A stretch of DNA of 37,084 nt from Spirochaetaceae bacterium (GCA_007695055.1 REEM01000092.1:1-37084), one strand, 5' to 3'; counted from the first letter of the stretch, positions 17,558 to 24,534 are shown. Made by a program: numbers and translations. Notes: a model not told the origin generated them from the sequence alone.

Positions 17558-17591
17558 CCGGGCGTCTCCCCCAAACGGGGGCAACACCCGG
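17558..17591 (-). promoter_or_regulatory. Strong intercistronic stem-loop after the sugar-binding-protein gene
   Basis: On the minus strand an inner CCCCC-GTTT-GGGGG stem is extended by outer arms CCGGG/CCCGG. It lies in the 182-bp gap between the binding-protein stop and the mtnA start and has no T-run. Such hairpins often stabilise an upstream mRNA segment so that the binding protein is made in excess. That role is inferred. Confidence 0.6.
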
Positions 17592-17624
17592 ACGGTTACG
17601 TAGAATGTGTCTCAATAGCGACGC

Positions 17625-18695
17625 TTAGCGAGGCATCCAGGGCGAACGAGCAGCGTTTGAGGTTGCAAACTCCGGAAATGCATCCATGAGTTCTTCCATG
17701 TTCTGAACACCGGCCTCGACCAGCATCTCGGAAGTGAAGATCATTGGTTCAACCAGAATGTCTTGCGGAACGTTCTCGCCGACCATTAACTGAGCAAGAG
17801 CTCGTACTGAGGCGGCCCCCATCTCGGACGGGTTAACTGCCGAGGTCATTACCCACGGACTATTGGGCTGCGTCATGATTTCTATGTCCTGCGTCGAGAT
17901 ATCAATGCTGTAAACCTTCACGTTGTCACGCCCAATCTCTTCAAGAGCAAGTACAATACCCTTAGCAAACTCATCATAGGGAGCAAGGTAGGCCCGAATA
18001 TTGGGGTTGGCTCGCAGCACCGCGGTTGCCTGCGCCGCGTTTTGCGTAGAGATTGGTGAATCAAGGGTACCGGTCTGCGCTACAATTCGCACCCCAGACT
18101 CCCGCGCAACAACTTCCTGAATTGGGCCATCGCGCTTATCAAGCGGAAGAATTCCAGCAACACGGACATAGGCCATATCTACCTGTCCGTTGAAGTCGCT
18201 CACAATGGCTTCAATTGCATTGCGCCCATGTTGGGGGTCGTTCTGCGCGATCTGTGGAATGCGAGGGTTCTCAAGGTCTACGTCAAAGGCAACAACCGGA
18301 ATACCTGCGTCAAGTGCCTCTTGCGCAGGCCCGACCATAGTCTCGGTGAGGCCATGCTGAATAACAATACCGTCGACACCCAGGTTGATAGCCTGGCTCA
18401 CAGCGTTCGCCTGCGACTGCGCATCGGTATGCCGCCCAAGCACGGTAACGCGCATCCCGAGCAGTGCGGCCTGCTGCTCAACACCGGCGCGGTACATCTG
18501 CATGAACTCCCCTTCCTGCAAATAGCTCAGGTGAGCAATATGCAGTTGCCGGCCTGTGCTACCATCGAAAGGTGCCGGTGCACCAGGGATATCGGTCACT
18601 GGCCCTCTGCGGGCTTCAGCGCCGCCCCCAGCAAACAGGGTACCCGCCCCAACGAACATCAAAAGAATAAGAAAGAATCCTACTGAACGTCGCAT
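17625..18695 (-). CDS. Periplasmic sugar-binding protein, ribose (RbsB) type
   Basis: This type I periplasmic binding protein belongs to the ribose-type importer. The signal peptide covers about residues 1-25 (FFLILLMFVGAGTLFAGGG). The mature part shows family text such as QANAVSQAINLGVDGIVIQHG and PVVAFDVDLENPRI. There is no lipobox Cys in the leader. The start is ATG 18695 after GGGAGG; the track's start six bases upstream is a GTG. It has its own strong promoter and a leader with two hairpins. Ligand unknown; the operon points to 5-deoxyribose, methylthioribose or a nucleoside. Confidence 0.87.
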   Translation of the reverse strand: MRRSVGFFLILLMFVGAGTLFAGGGAEARRGPVTDIPGAPAPFDGSTGRQLHIAHLSYLQEGEFMQMYRAGVEQQAALLGMRVTVLGRHTDAQSQANAVSQAINLGVDGIVIQHGLTETMVGPAQEALDAGIPVVAFDVDLENPRIPQIAQNDPQHGRNAIEAIVSDFNGQVDMAYVRVAGILPLDKRDGPIQEVVARESGVRIVAQTGTLDSPISTQNAAQATAVLRANPNIRAYLAPYDEFAKGIVLALEEIGRDNVKVYSIDISTQDIEIMTQPNSPWVMTSAVNPSEMGAASVRALAQLMVGENVPQDILVEPMIFTSEMLVEAGVQNMEELMDAFPEFATSNAARSPWMPR

Positions 18696-18741
18696 CGCCA
18701 CCTCCCTTGTCGAATCACGATCTCAGCCGTGATTCTCGCTT

Positions 18742-18751
18742 GTGGTTTATA
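18742..18751 (+). promoter_or_regulatory. Copy of the GTGGTTT(T)AT motif downstream of the binding-protein promoter
   Basis: GTGGTTTATA lies between the 18791-18819 promoter and the gene start, in a leader that also holds hairpins AACCGGC/GCCGGTT (18752-18779) and GAATCACG/CGTGATTC (18712-18735). It resembles the motif beside the mtnK promoter. It is a candidate DeoR-family site. Confidence 0.35.
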
Positions 18752-18790
18752 AACCGGCTCTTGTTGTTTTGTGCCGGTTCACTTAGAAAA

Positions 18791-18819
18791 ATTGTAGACC
18801 TGCATCAGCTTCCTGTCAA
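18791..18819 (-). promoter_or_regulatory. Strong promoter of the ribose-type binding protein, mtnA and transporter genes
   Basis: On the minus strand TTGACA and TACAAT are separated by exactly 17 bp. The start point would be near 18784, giving a leader of about 90 nt with two hairpins. Motif copies lie on both sides (18742-18751 and 18857-18866). Confidence 0.75.
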
Positions 18820-18856
18820 ACTTTATCTTCAATTCTATGTGTTAATGCCTGTTTGT

Positions 18857-18866
18857 GTGGTTTTAC
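18857..18866 (+). promoter_or_regulatory. Copy of the GTGGTTTTA motif upstream of the binding-protein promoter
   Basis: GTGGTTTTAC lies about 40 bp upstream of the -35 box and overlaps the end of the preceding gene. It shares GTGGTTTTA with the sites around the mtnK promoter. Confidence 0.35.
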
Positions 18867-20029
18867 CCAGTGGCGGCGAGCTCCTGCTCAACTGCTTCCC
18901 GAGCTGTGATTAAGGCCTCGCTAGCGGTGCATTCACCTCGAAACGCTCTGCTTAACTCGGCGTACAAGGGGGTTATCAAGCTGCCGAGCTTGGGCAAATG
19001 TGGCAGACGCCGTGCTCTTTCCAGCAACTGCTCCTGAGCGGTAAACCACGGACAGCGTTTGCGCAGGGCGGCATCGCGGTAGGTAGATTTCCGAACGGGA
19101 CTGCCAGCATACACCCCTATGTGGCAGTCGACCTCTCGAGAACCGAGATACGCCAGCAGTTCCACAGCATCGTGTTTGTTGGAGGAAGCCGAAAGAACCC
19201 CAAATGACCAGGTAACGTTCCAGGGATACTGCGGGGTTTCGTAAACAAAGTACTCATTGTTCGCGTGCTCTTCGCTAACAATCACCCCGGCTTGCCCTCC
19301 CCAGCTCAGCCCAAATGCGGCCTCACCATTGCGCAAGGCAGCGGCAACTTGCTCGTTTCCATAAGGTGCATGCTTCTTAGAAAGAAAAGCTGTGAGTCGC
19401 AGGTAGTACTCCAGCGCCTCGTGACCTGCGTCCTCGGCAAAGAGCGGTTCGCCGCTCGGCCCAAAACACTCACCACCAAATGAGTACAGGTACGGCAGCC
19501 AATCAAGGAATATCTCACTCGGGGCCACCTTCATGACGACAGGTGCGAGATGTGGGAGCTCAGTTTTGCTCAACCGCTGGGCAAGATCCACATACCGCCG
19601 AGGATCTTGAAGTTCAGCTCTACTCAACAGCTCAGAAGTGGCGCTGTCCGCGTAGACGATATGCCCATCGGTGAAGGACGGCACCAACCAGCTGCTGCCC
19701 TTATACCGCATCTCGGAAGCAATAGCCGGGTGTATATCCTTGGCGTCGAATTCTTCTGTATTGAGCGCCCCATAGTCGTCAAGGGGCTCCAGGTATCCAG
19801 CATTCACAAACTGCGCCAACCATAGGTGCCCGGCAATCATCACAATATCGTAGGCGGGCTTGCGTTCGGCGGCAACCGCAAACAAACGGTCACCGTACTG
19901 TTCCCACGGCAGAACTTCAAACTCCACTGAGATCCCGGACCGCTGCTGAAACGACTCAATAATACCAAGCTGCGGATCGACATAGCCATACACGGCCGGA
20001 TCTCCAACCGCTAGAACCTTAACCGGCAT
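18863..20029 (-). CDS. Family 1 extracellular-solute-binding-like protein with no signal peptide
   Basis: This 388-residue protein has the family 1 binding-protein fold: GIIESFQQRSGISVEFEVLPWEQYGDRL near the N-terminus (motif SGISVEFEVLPWEQYGDRL), YDIVMIAGHLWLAQFVNAGYL, and an aromatic-rich C-terminal lobe (YPWNVTWSFGVLS). The start is ATG 20029 (MPVKVLAVGDPAVYG), supported by GAAGGAG 8 bp upstream. This begins directly in the first beta strand, leaving no leader. The longer track ORF adds 35 residues from the deoR frame that are also not a clear signal peptide. It overlaps the DeoR-family stop by 11 bp. It may be a cytoplasmic ligand-sensing protein, or a binding protein with a lost leader. 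Function not recognised. Confidence 0.75.
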   Translation of the reverse strand: MPVKVLAVGDPAVYGYVDPQLGIIESFQQRSGISVEFEVLPWEQYGDRLFAVAAERKPAYDIVMIAGHLWLAQFVNAGYLEPLDDYGALNTEEFDAKDIHPAIASEMRYKGSSWLVPSFTDGHIVYADSATSELLSRAELQDPRRYVDLAQRLSKTELPHLAPVVMKVAPSEIFLDWLPYLYSFGGECFGPSGEPLFAEDAGHEALEYYLRLTAFLSKKHAPYGNEQVAAALRNGEAAFGLSWGGQAGVIVSEEHANNEYFVYETPQYPWNVTWSFGVLSASSNKHDAVELLAYLGSREVDCHIGVYAGSPVRKSTYRDAALRKRCPWFTAQEQLLERARRLPHLPKLGSLITPLYAELSRAFRGECTASEALITAREAVEQELAATG

Positions 20030-20855
20030 CTTGAATCTCCTTCTCAGCCCTGGACACATCTGCAGCGCCAACGGAACTCGCGTCCCCACACGACTTGCCG
20101 CAACGAAAGCCAAGGTCATGCGCCTCAAGAGCAACTCTCCATTCCTCGGAGAGCTCGCAGTCGGTTATCATGAGATCAAAGTCCGACAGGTCAGCAATGT
20201 GGACAAAGGATGTGACGTCGAACTTTGTAGCGTCGGCCACCAAGATAGAGCTTTCGGCCTGGTGCATCATTTGCTTCCTGACCTCGGCCTCTCTTTCGTT
20301 TGCGTCGGTTACACCATGGGTGCGGTGCACACCGTCACAACAGATGAAGGCCTTGTCGGCAAAGTAGGTTGAAACAGCTTCTTCGGCCGCCTTTCCGACC
20401 GTGGTGAGGGAGCTTGGCCTCAGGGTGCCTCCGGTACAGATCACCTTCACACTACCTGCTGCGGCGAGAGCCTCGGCAACCTTGAGCGCGTTGGTAATAA
20501 CAATAAGGTTCTTTTTCTCGCACAAATGTTCTGCAATATGAATTGCGGTGGTACTTGCATCTAGAAAAACCGTATCGCCGTTGCGCACGCACTCCGCCGC
20601 AAGCGCCCCAATCATGTGTTTAGCCTCGACCTGCACATGACTGCGCAAAGCGACCGGAACTTCGCGGTGCATTCCGGCGTTTATGAATGCTCCCCCGTAG
20701 GTCTTAGACAGTAGGCCGTTACTTTCCATCTTGGTAAGGTCACGCCGAATCGTCTCTTCGCTCACTGCGAAACGCCGAGAGAGATCCGAGACGGTAACGC
20801 TCCCCGACTCCCGCAACAATTCTATAATGCTTTGCCTACGCTCTACCGCTAACAC
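20019..20855 (-). CDS. DeoR-family transcriptional regulator
   Basis: This 278-residue repressor-type protein has an N-terminal DeoR helix-turn-helix (SVTVSDLSRRFAVSEETIRRDL, core FAVSEETIRRDL, then LLSKTYGGA). The C-terminal sugar-phosphate-sensing domain (ISOCOT-like fold) shows NGDTVFLDASTTAIHIA and FICCDGVHRTHGVTD. Such regulators respond to a phosphorylated sugar, here plausibly 5-deoxyribose-1-phosphate, methylthioribose-1-phosphate or the ketose form. It lies directly after mtnK. Likely targets are the GTGGTTTTAT motifs by the mtnK and binding-protein promoters. The effector and sites are inferred. Confidence 0.9.
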   Translation of the reverse strand: MLAVERRQSIIELLRESGSVTVSDLSRRFAVSEETIRRDLTKMESNGLLSKTYGGAFINAGMHREVPVALRSHVQVEAKHMIGALAAECVRNGDTVFLDASTTAIHIAEHLCEKKNLIVITNALKVAEALAAAGSVKVICTGGTLRPSSLTTVGKAAEEAVSTYFADKAFICCDGVHRTHGVTDANEREAEVRKQMMHQAESSILVADATKFDVTSFVHIADLSDFDLMITDCELSEEWRVALEAHDLGFRCGKSCGDASSVGAADVSRAEKEIQDAG

Positions 20856-20910
20856 AGAACATCTCCTTATCTAGCCGTACGGAAATATTCAGACGACCGT
20901 CAATCTACAC

Positions 20911-22119
20911 CTATTGCGTCACTGCAAACTTAAGCACTGTCTCTACCGCTTCATCAATGTTTTGATACTCTTCCCTACGCATGATAAACTCGCGCGCGGT
21001 ATCAAGCACCGATATCTGTGCCCGAGCACGAACCTCAGCATCTGGAATGGAACGAATATCCTCCACCTGAGCTAGCCCAACAATTCGGCGTGTCATTTTG
21101 CAACCAGCATAGCCAATCGAGTCAGCGAGCAGGCGTTTCATATAGTCTTCAAGGTACTCGGGATTCATCTCAAGCGGTGTCTTCACGTGCTCATGCCACA
21201 GCGAACGAAACTGCTCCTCAAAAACGTACCAGATCTCCCGGAAACTTCGGAGAAGGTACTCCCGGAAAACTTCACGTTCGTGTTTGTCCTTCTTATGCCA
21301 CAGCTGGGAGGCATGGTTTAGCACTAGATTCCCTATAATCGCGCCGACGTCAAAACCCATTGGGCCAAAGAAGCCAAACTCCGGATCAAAGGCCTTGGTC
21401 GACTCAGCTGTGACAAAAACGCTCCCGGTGTGAAGATCTCCGTGAATAAGGGCCTGCCCCTGCGTCATGAACTTCTCTTTGAGTTTTGCAACCTCTCGCT
21501 TGAGTGCTGCATCTTTCCAGTTCTCCTCTGCCCGCTCTCGAATCTCTGGATCAATCTTGTTGTTGGCCGCGTCAAAATACGGGTTGGAAAACACCAGATC
21601 CTCGGTGATTTTGCAGAGATCAGGATTAACGAAGCTCTTCTGTACCACCTTCTTCTTGAGAGGATCCATCCCAAGGTCGGAGGTGAAGAACAGGGAGCGC
21701 GCGAGAAACTCGCCAATGTGCTCGGCAAGCTTTGGGTATACCGTTCCCGCAATAAGGCCTTTACGAAGCACAATGTGGTCCGAAAGATCCTCCATTATAA
21801 TTGCGTACATCTCGCGGTCATAGCTGAAGATTTTTGGGGCCAGTCCCGGGCAGTTGCGGTCATGCAGCACTAGCATTTCGCTCTCAATGCGCGCACGGTC
21901 AAGCGGAGCCACAATGCTGTCGTCAATACGGGCGTGAGGCAAGGACTGCTTAATTATGACACTCGCGCCTGAGCCCTTGGTTTCGCTAACGCGAAAGACC
22001 ATGTTCAGATTCCCGTCGCCTATTTCTTTACACTCGAGCTGCGAATCGGCCGAGAAAACCTTCGTCTTGGCACGTGCAAACTCCAGTGCCGTCTTCTCAT
22101 TCAGGGTTGCATACTCCAT
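20911..22119 (-). CDS. mtnK: 5-methylthioribose kinase (possible 5-deoxyribose kinase)
   Basis: MtnK phosphorylates C1 of 5-methylthioribose using ATP and is an aminoglycoside-kinase-fold enzyme. The family signature is clear: GDGNLNMVFRVSE, VIIKQSLPHAR, the catalytic loop LIHGDLHTGSVFV and metal ligands in FDPEFGFFGPMGFDVGA. The start is ATG 22119 (MEYATLNEKTALEFA) with AGGAGG 7 bp upstream; the track's 17 extra residues are leader. At 402 aa it is a normal size. It begins a unit with the DeoR gene and transport genes, behind its own promoter. No MTA/5'-deoxyadenosine nucleosidase is seen, so the free sugar may be imported by the linked ABC system. Confidence 0.93.
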   Translation of the reverse strand: MEYATLNEKTALEFARAKTKVFSADSQLECKEIGDGNLNMVFRVSETKGSGASVIIKQSLPHARIDDSIVAPLDRARIESEMLVLHDRNCPGLAPKIFSYDREMYAIIMEDLSDHIVLRKGLIAGTVYPKLAEHIGEFLARSLFFTSDLGMDPLKKKVVQKSFVNPDLCKITEDLVFSNPYFDAANNKIDPEIRERAEENWKDAALKREVAKLKEKFMTQGQALIHGDLHTGSVFVTAESTKAFDPEFGFFGPMGFDVGAIIGNLVLNHASQLWHKKDKHEREVFREYLLRSFREIWYVFEEQFRSLWHEHVKTPLEMNPEYLEDYMKRLLADSIGYAGCKMTRRIVGLAQVEDIRSIPDAEVRARAQISVLDTAREFIMRREEYQNIDEAVETVLKFAVTQ

Positions 22120-22145
22120 ACCAGCACCTCCTGTTGAATCTCTGA

Positions 22146-22162
22146 TCACTACGAAGTAGTGA
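22146..22162 (-). other. Hairpin in the mtnK leader
   Basis: TCACTAC and GTAGTGA form a perfect 7-bp stem with a 3-nt loop, 27 bp before the mtnK ATG. The stem is too short to call as a terminator. Confidence 0.35.
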
Positions 22163-22232
22163 GTGGACACGACCTGCTCATGTTGTTCACGGTTGTACCG
22201 TCATACAAACGCTCAGAACCGCACGGAATCGT

Positions 22233-22257
22233 ACATAAAACCACCCCATAACCACCC
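22233..22257 (-). promoter_or_regulatory. Candidate DeoR operator, promoter-proximal (two direct copies)
   Basis: On the minus strand GGTGGTTATG and GGTGGTTTTATGT lie in direct repeat just after the predicted mtnK start point. Its 12-bp core ACATAAAACCAC (22233-22244, plus strand) is an exact inverted repeat of GTGGTTTTATGT at 22325-22336, on the far side of the promoter. Confidence 0.6.
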
Positions 22258-22265
22258 ACTCGTTT

Positions 22266-22294
22266 AGATTATCATGGCAAATTTCGGCAGTCAA
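22266..22294 (-). promoter_or_regulatory. mtnK: mtnK promoter
   Basis: On the minus strand TTGACT and TAATCT are separated by exactly 17 bp. The predicted start is near 22259, giving a leader of about 140 nt. It is bracketed by inverted copies of the GTGGTTTTATGT motif. Confidence 0.75.
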
Positions 22295-22313
22295 ACATTA
22301 TTGTTGCATTTGT

Positions 22314-22344
22314 GTCGTTTTATCGTGGTTTTATGTGGTTTCCG
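22314..22344 (+). promoter_or_regulatory. Candidate DeoR operator, promoter-distal (tandem copies)
   Basis: GTCGTTTTATC, GTGGTTTTATG and a partial TGGTTTCC follow one another with an 11-bp period, about one helical turn. They lie just beyond the aldolase stop codon and about 20 bp upstream of the mtnK -35 box. Confidence 0.6.
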
Positions 22345-22352
22345 TAGCGGCG

Positions 22353-23159
22353 TTATGAGCCCCGTACCCGGCGCACAATCTCAGCCACCAGTGCTTCGAA
22401 TTCGGATGTGCCCGGACTGAAGTCTCTGCTTACCGAGCGTTCGTTATTCATCTCACACTGTGGATTGGCCGCACCGGACGCAGAGCCAGACGGCCTGTAG
22501 CTACAAGCCTGGGCCTGAGTCTTGATTCCGTAGAACTCTCGCAGGCCCTGCAGGCGGTGAATGTCTTCGGAGGAGAACGGTTTGGCACCCCCAAGCGAAT
22601 GAGCGTAGATCAAGATCTCGGCGTTGTGCTCAAGCTTTTCCAGCTTCTTGAAGGCATCGGAGAGGGTCGCGCCCACCGTGACGCTCCCGTGGCGTGCCAA
22701 CATCACCGCATCACTGCGGGCAATGAGATCGCTCATTGAGTTCGGCAGGTCCTCGGTGCTTGGGGTTGCGTACGGTGCCACTGGCACATCGCCTAAGGTG
22801 AGCACCACCTCCGGCAGAATGCAGGTATCTAGACGCACCTCGGCAATGGTAAAGGCAATGGCTTTGGGAGGATGGGCGTGGATCACGGCCTTCACGTCCT
22901 CGCGTCGTTGGTAAGCCTCAAGATGAACCTTATACTCGGTGGAAGGACGCCTTGAATCGCCAATGGGGTTGCCTTGAAAATCAATGACGATGGGTGCCTC
23001 GACCGTCATGTCCTCTTTGCGTAAGCCGGATGGAGTAATGAGAACACGATCCTCGCTAAGCCGAATAGAGAGATTCCCGTCGGTTGCACACACAAGACCT
23101 TGCGCATGAACCTTGTGGCTATAGTAGACAATCTGCTTGCGTGCTTCAATTTCGTTCAT
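22353..23159 (-). CDS. Class II (zinc) aldolase with a C-terminal BMC-targeting-like helix; predicted 5-deoxyribulose/methylthioribulose-1-phosphate aldolase
   Basis: This fuculose-phosphate-aldolase-family protein has zinc ligands HAHP and LARHGSVTVG, substrate motifs TDGNLSIRL and TPSGLRKEDM, and a catalytic Glu in RPSTEYKVHLEAY. The aldolase core ends near residue 212. A polar linker (SYRPSGSASGAANPQ) and a terminal amphipathic helix (FEALVAEIVRRVRGS) follow. That layout is typical of microcompartment cargo, and the helix resembles those of EutC and EutE here. It is the last gene of the BMC operon, 11 bp after a eutN-type gene and about 230 bp before mtnK. With MtnK and MtnA it would cleave the ketose 1-phosphate to DHAP plus acetaldehyde or methylthioacetaldehyde. 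A fuculose/rhamnulose-phosphate aldolase role cannot be excluded from sequence alone. Confidence 0.85.
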   Translation of the reverse strand: MNEIEARKQIVYYSHKVHAQGLVCATDGNLSIRLSEDRVLITPSGLRKEDMTVEAPIVIDFQGNPIGDSRRPSTEYKVHLEAYQRREDVKAVIHAHPPKAIAFTIAEVRLDTCILPEVVLTLGDVPVAPYATPSTEDLPNSMSDLIARSDAVMLARHGSVTVGATLSDAFKKLEKLEHNAEILIYAHSLGGAKPFSSEDIHRLQGLREFYGIKTQAQACSYRPSGSASGAANPQCEMNNERSVSRDFSPGTSEFEALVAEIVRRVRGS

Positions 23160-23170
23160 CTTTCACTCCG

Positions 23171-23470
23171 TCACGTAGCTATGCTGTTGTCATTCATCTT
23201 AGAGTTGAGCTCAACCGAGTCGATAATCCCAATAATCAACTCCTGCAGAGGCGGGTTTTTCACACCTAGTACCGCGGCTGCCGAGTTTCCTTCCTTTAAG
23301 ACAAGCACGTACTCACCAATACCAGCCTGCACGGTGTCCACTGCCAGGAGTTCAACCCCTGTAGGCGTGAGATCCGGCAAACAGACCTCAACAACCATAA
23401 GAGTACGCCCCTCATAGACCGGATGCTTTACGGTTGCGGTTACCGTTGCTCGAACGAGCCCTATCTTCAT
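23171..23470 (-). CDS. BMC-P vertex protein, EutN/CcmL family (divergent)
   Basis: This 99-residue pentameric vertex protein has the EutN/CcmL fold: LVRATVTATVKHPVYEGRTLMVVE, then LLAVDTVQAGIGEYVLVLKEG and IIGIIDSVEL. It is the most divergent of four EutN-type proteins here and lacks the usual GSSAR turn (GNSAA instead). The start overlaps the preceding BMC-P gene by 4 bp. It directly precedes the aldolase, so the two are probably co-translated. Confidence 0.88.
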   Translation of the reverse strand: MKIGLVRATVTATVKHPVYEGRTLMVVEVCLPDLTPTGVELLAVDTVQAGIGEYVLVLKEGNSAAAVLGVKNPPLQELIIGIIDSVELNSKMNDNSIAT

Positions 23471-23805
23471 TGTGCAGCCCCTTCGGGCTGAACCACGCCG
23501 TCGGGCTGTGAGACACGATCGGGCGCAACGCGGTCAGGAATATCTCCATCCAGAAACTCTACAATACCCACAATTGTGGCATCCACCGGCACAAAGTTCC
23601 TGGGCAAGGCCAATGCGGCCTCTCTTCCGTCCACCATGTACACACGCTCGCCAACTCCGGCTTGGGTTCCGTCACAAGCGACAATTGCTTTGCCGGAAGG
23701 AGATCCGTCGGAGAAGATCGGTTGCACCCAGAGCAACTTGACACCCTCAAGGCCTTCATATTTCACAGTTGAAACCAGCGAGCCAATCACTCTTCCAAGA
23801 AACAC
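23467..23805 (-). CDS. BMC-P vertex protein, EutN/CcmL family, with C-terminal tail
   Basis: This EutN/CcmL-type protein of 112 residues has FLGRVIGSLVSTVKYEGLEGVKLL (core GRVIGSLVSTVK), AIVACDGTQAGVGERVYMVDG and ATIVGIVEFL. After the vertex fold comes an unusual 20-residue Pro/Gln/Val-rich tail with repeated DRV/QPxG text. The start is GTG 23805, 9 bp after the previous stop. It overlaps the next BMC-P gene by 4 bp. Confidence 0.88.
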   Translation of the reverse strand: MFLGRVIGSLVSTVKYEGLEGVKLLWVQPIFSDGSPSGKAIVACDGTQAGVGERVYMVDGREAALALPRNFVPVDATIVGIVEFLDGDIPDRVAPDRVSQPDGVVQPEGAAQ

Positions 23806-23814
23806 AGGACTCCC

Positions 23815-24102
23815 CTACTTTCGGAAGACGGTCTCGTCGCCGATGGTGAACGAGTCGACAATTGCCATAATGACGGCATCTACCGGACGTTCCTTGGTTA
23901 TAGTGGTTTGACGAGCAGAGGAGCCCGCTGCGTACAACACAACCTCCCCCTCTCCAGCACCGACGGCGTCAACCGCAACGACGAAATCACCAAGGGGCTT
24001 CATGCGCTCGCTCAAACGCTCAAGGATGAGAAGCTTAGCCCCGGTAAGCGAGGCTTCTTTCTGAGTGGCCACCACGGTTCCAGCAACACGCGCGAGATTC
24101 AT
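23815..24102 (-). CDS. eutN: BMC-P vertex protein, EutN type
   Basis: This canonical EutN-like vertex pentamer subunit has 95 aa: NLARVAGTVVATQKEASLTGAKLL (core GTVVATQKEASLTGAKLL), FVVAVDAVGAGEGEVVLYAAGSSARQT and AIVDSF. It is the first gene of the distal part of the operon, preceded by a 105-bp gap with a strong promoter. It closely resembles the EutN encoded at the far end of the operon (34282-34572). Confidence 0.93.
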   Translation of the reverse strand: MNLARVAGTVVATQKEASLTGAKLLILERLSERMKPLGDFVVAVDAVGAGEGEVVLYAAGSSARQTTITKERPVDAVIMAIVDSFTIGDETVFRK

Positions 24103-24123
24103 CTTGGCACTCTCCGTATCTGG

Positions 24124-24152
24124 ATTCTAGATGAGCATAGTGATATCGTCAA
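24124..24152 (-). promoter_or_regulatory. Internal promoter for the distal BMC-P/aldolase genes
   Basis: On the minus strand TTGACG and TAGAAT are separated by exactly 17 bp, about 22 bp before the eutN ATG. It would let three vertex-protein genes and the aldolase be expressed apart from the main eut transcript. Confidence 0.7.
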
Positions 24153-24207
24153 CAAAATTCCACAGAATCCCACATCGATCTATAGGTAGCATTGACCTAA
24201 CACCAGT

Positions 24208-24534
24208 CTATACCTGGTGGCGATCAAGTACCTTGCTGATAACGGCTTCCAGATTGGCTGGCTTGCTCCCTAAATGGGTGACCACAACACGCGTCACAAT
24301 CTCTGCCAGTTCAGCTTTGTTGCTCGCCGCAGCTTGATTTCCTGACGCACCAGAGGGCACATTGGGCGGGCTTGGACTACTCTCACCGTCCAGGACTAAG
24401 CGCAGGCCCCGCTCGCGGGCGCGCTCACGCCCTACATCGGTGACGACGGTATCGCAATCTACTCGCATCTCGCTCTGTCCCTGTTCAAGGAGTTCGTCTA
24501 CATCACGTGCGGTGATAAATCGTTTCTTTCCCAT
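24208..24534 (-). CDS. Small BMC-operon protein: EutQ-N-like module plus amphipathic helices
   Basis: This 108-residue protein is not recognised as a named family. Its N-terminal half (FITARDVDELLEQGQ, then VVTDVGRERARERGLRL) parallels the first 50 residues of the EutQ-EutT protein of this operon (LYTEAEVRKLASQG, then LITPLAQDTARELGMRI). A Pro/Ser/Ala linker follows, then helices ELAEIVTRVVVTHLG and LEAVISKVLDRH, which look like BMC-targeting peptides. The start is ATG 24534 behind GGGAGG; the track's 24555 start has no ribosome site. Possible roles are a cargo-recruiting adaptor or a scaffold between core and shell. Both are guesses from architecture. Confidence 0.8.
   Translation of the reverse strand: MGKKRFITARDVDELLEQGQSEMRVDCDTVVTDVGRERARERGLRLVLDGESSPSPPNVPSGASGNQAAASNKAELAEIVTRVVVTHLGSKPANLEAVISKVLDRHQV

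Noticed and set aside
16390-22119. Classical methionine salvage pathway
   Set aside because: Only mtnK and mtnA are present; no mtnB, mtnC, mtnD or related enzymes lie in the window, and an aldolase is present instead.
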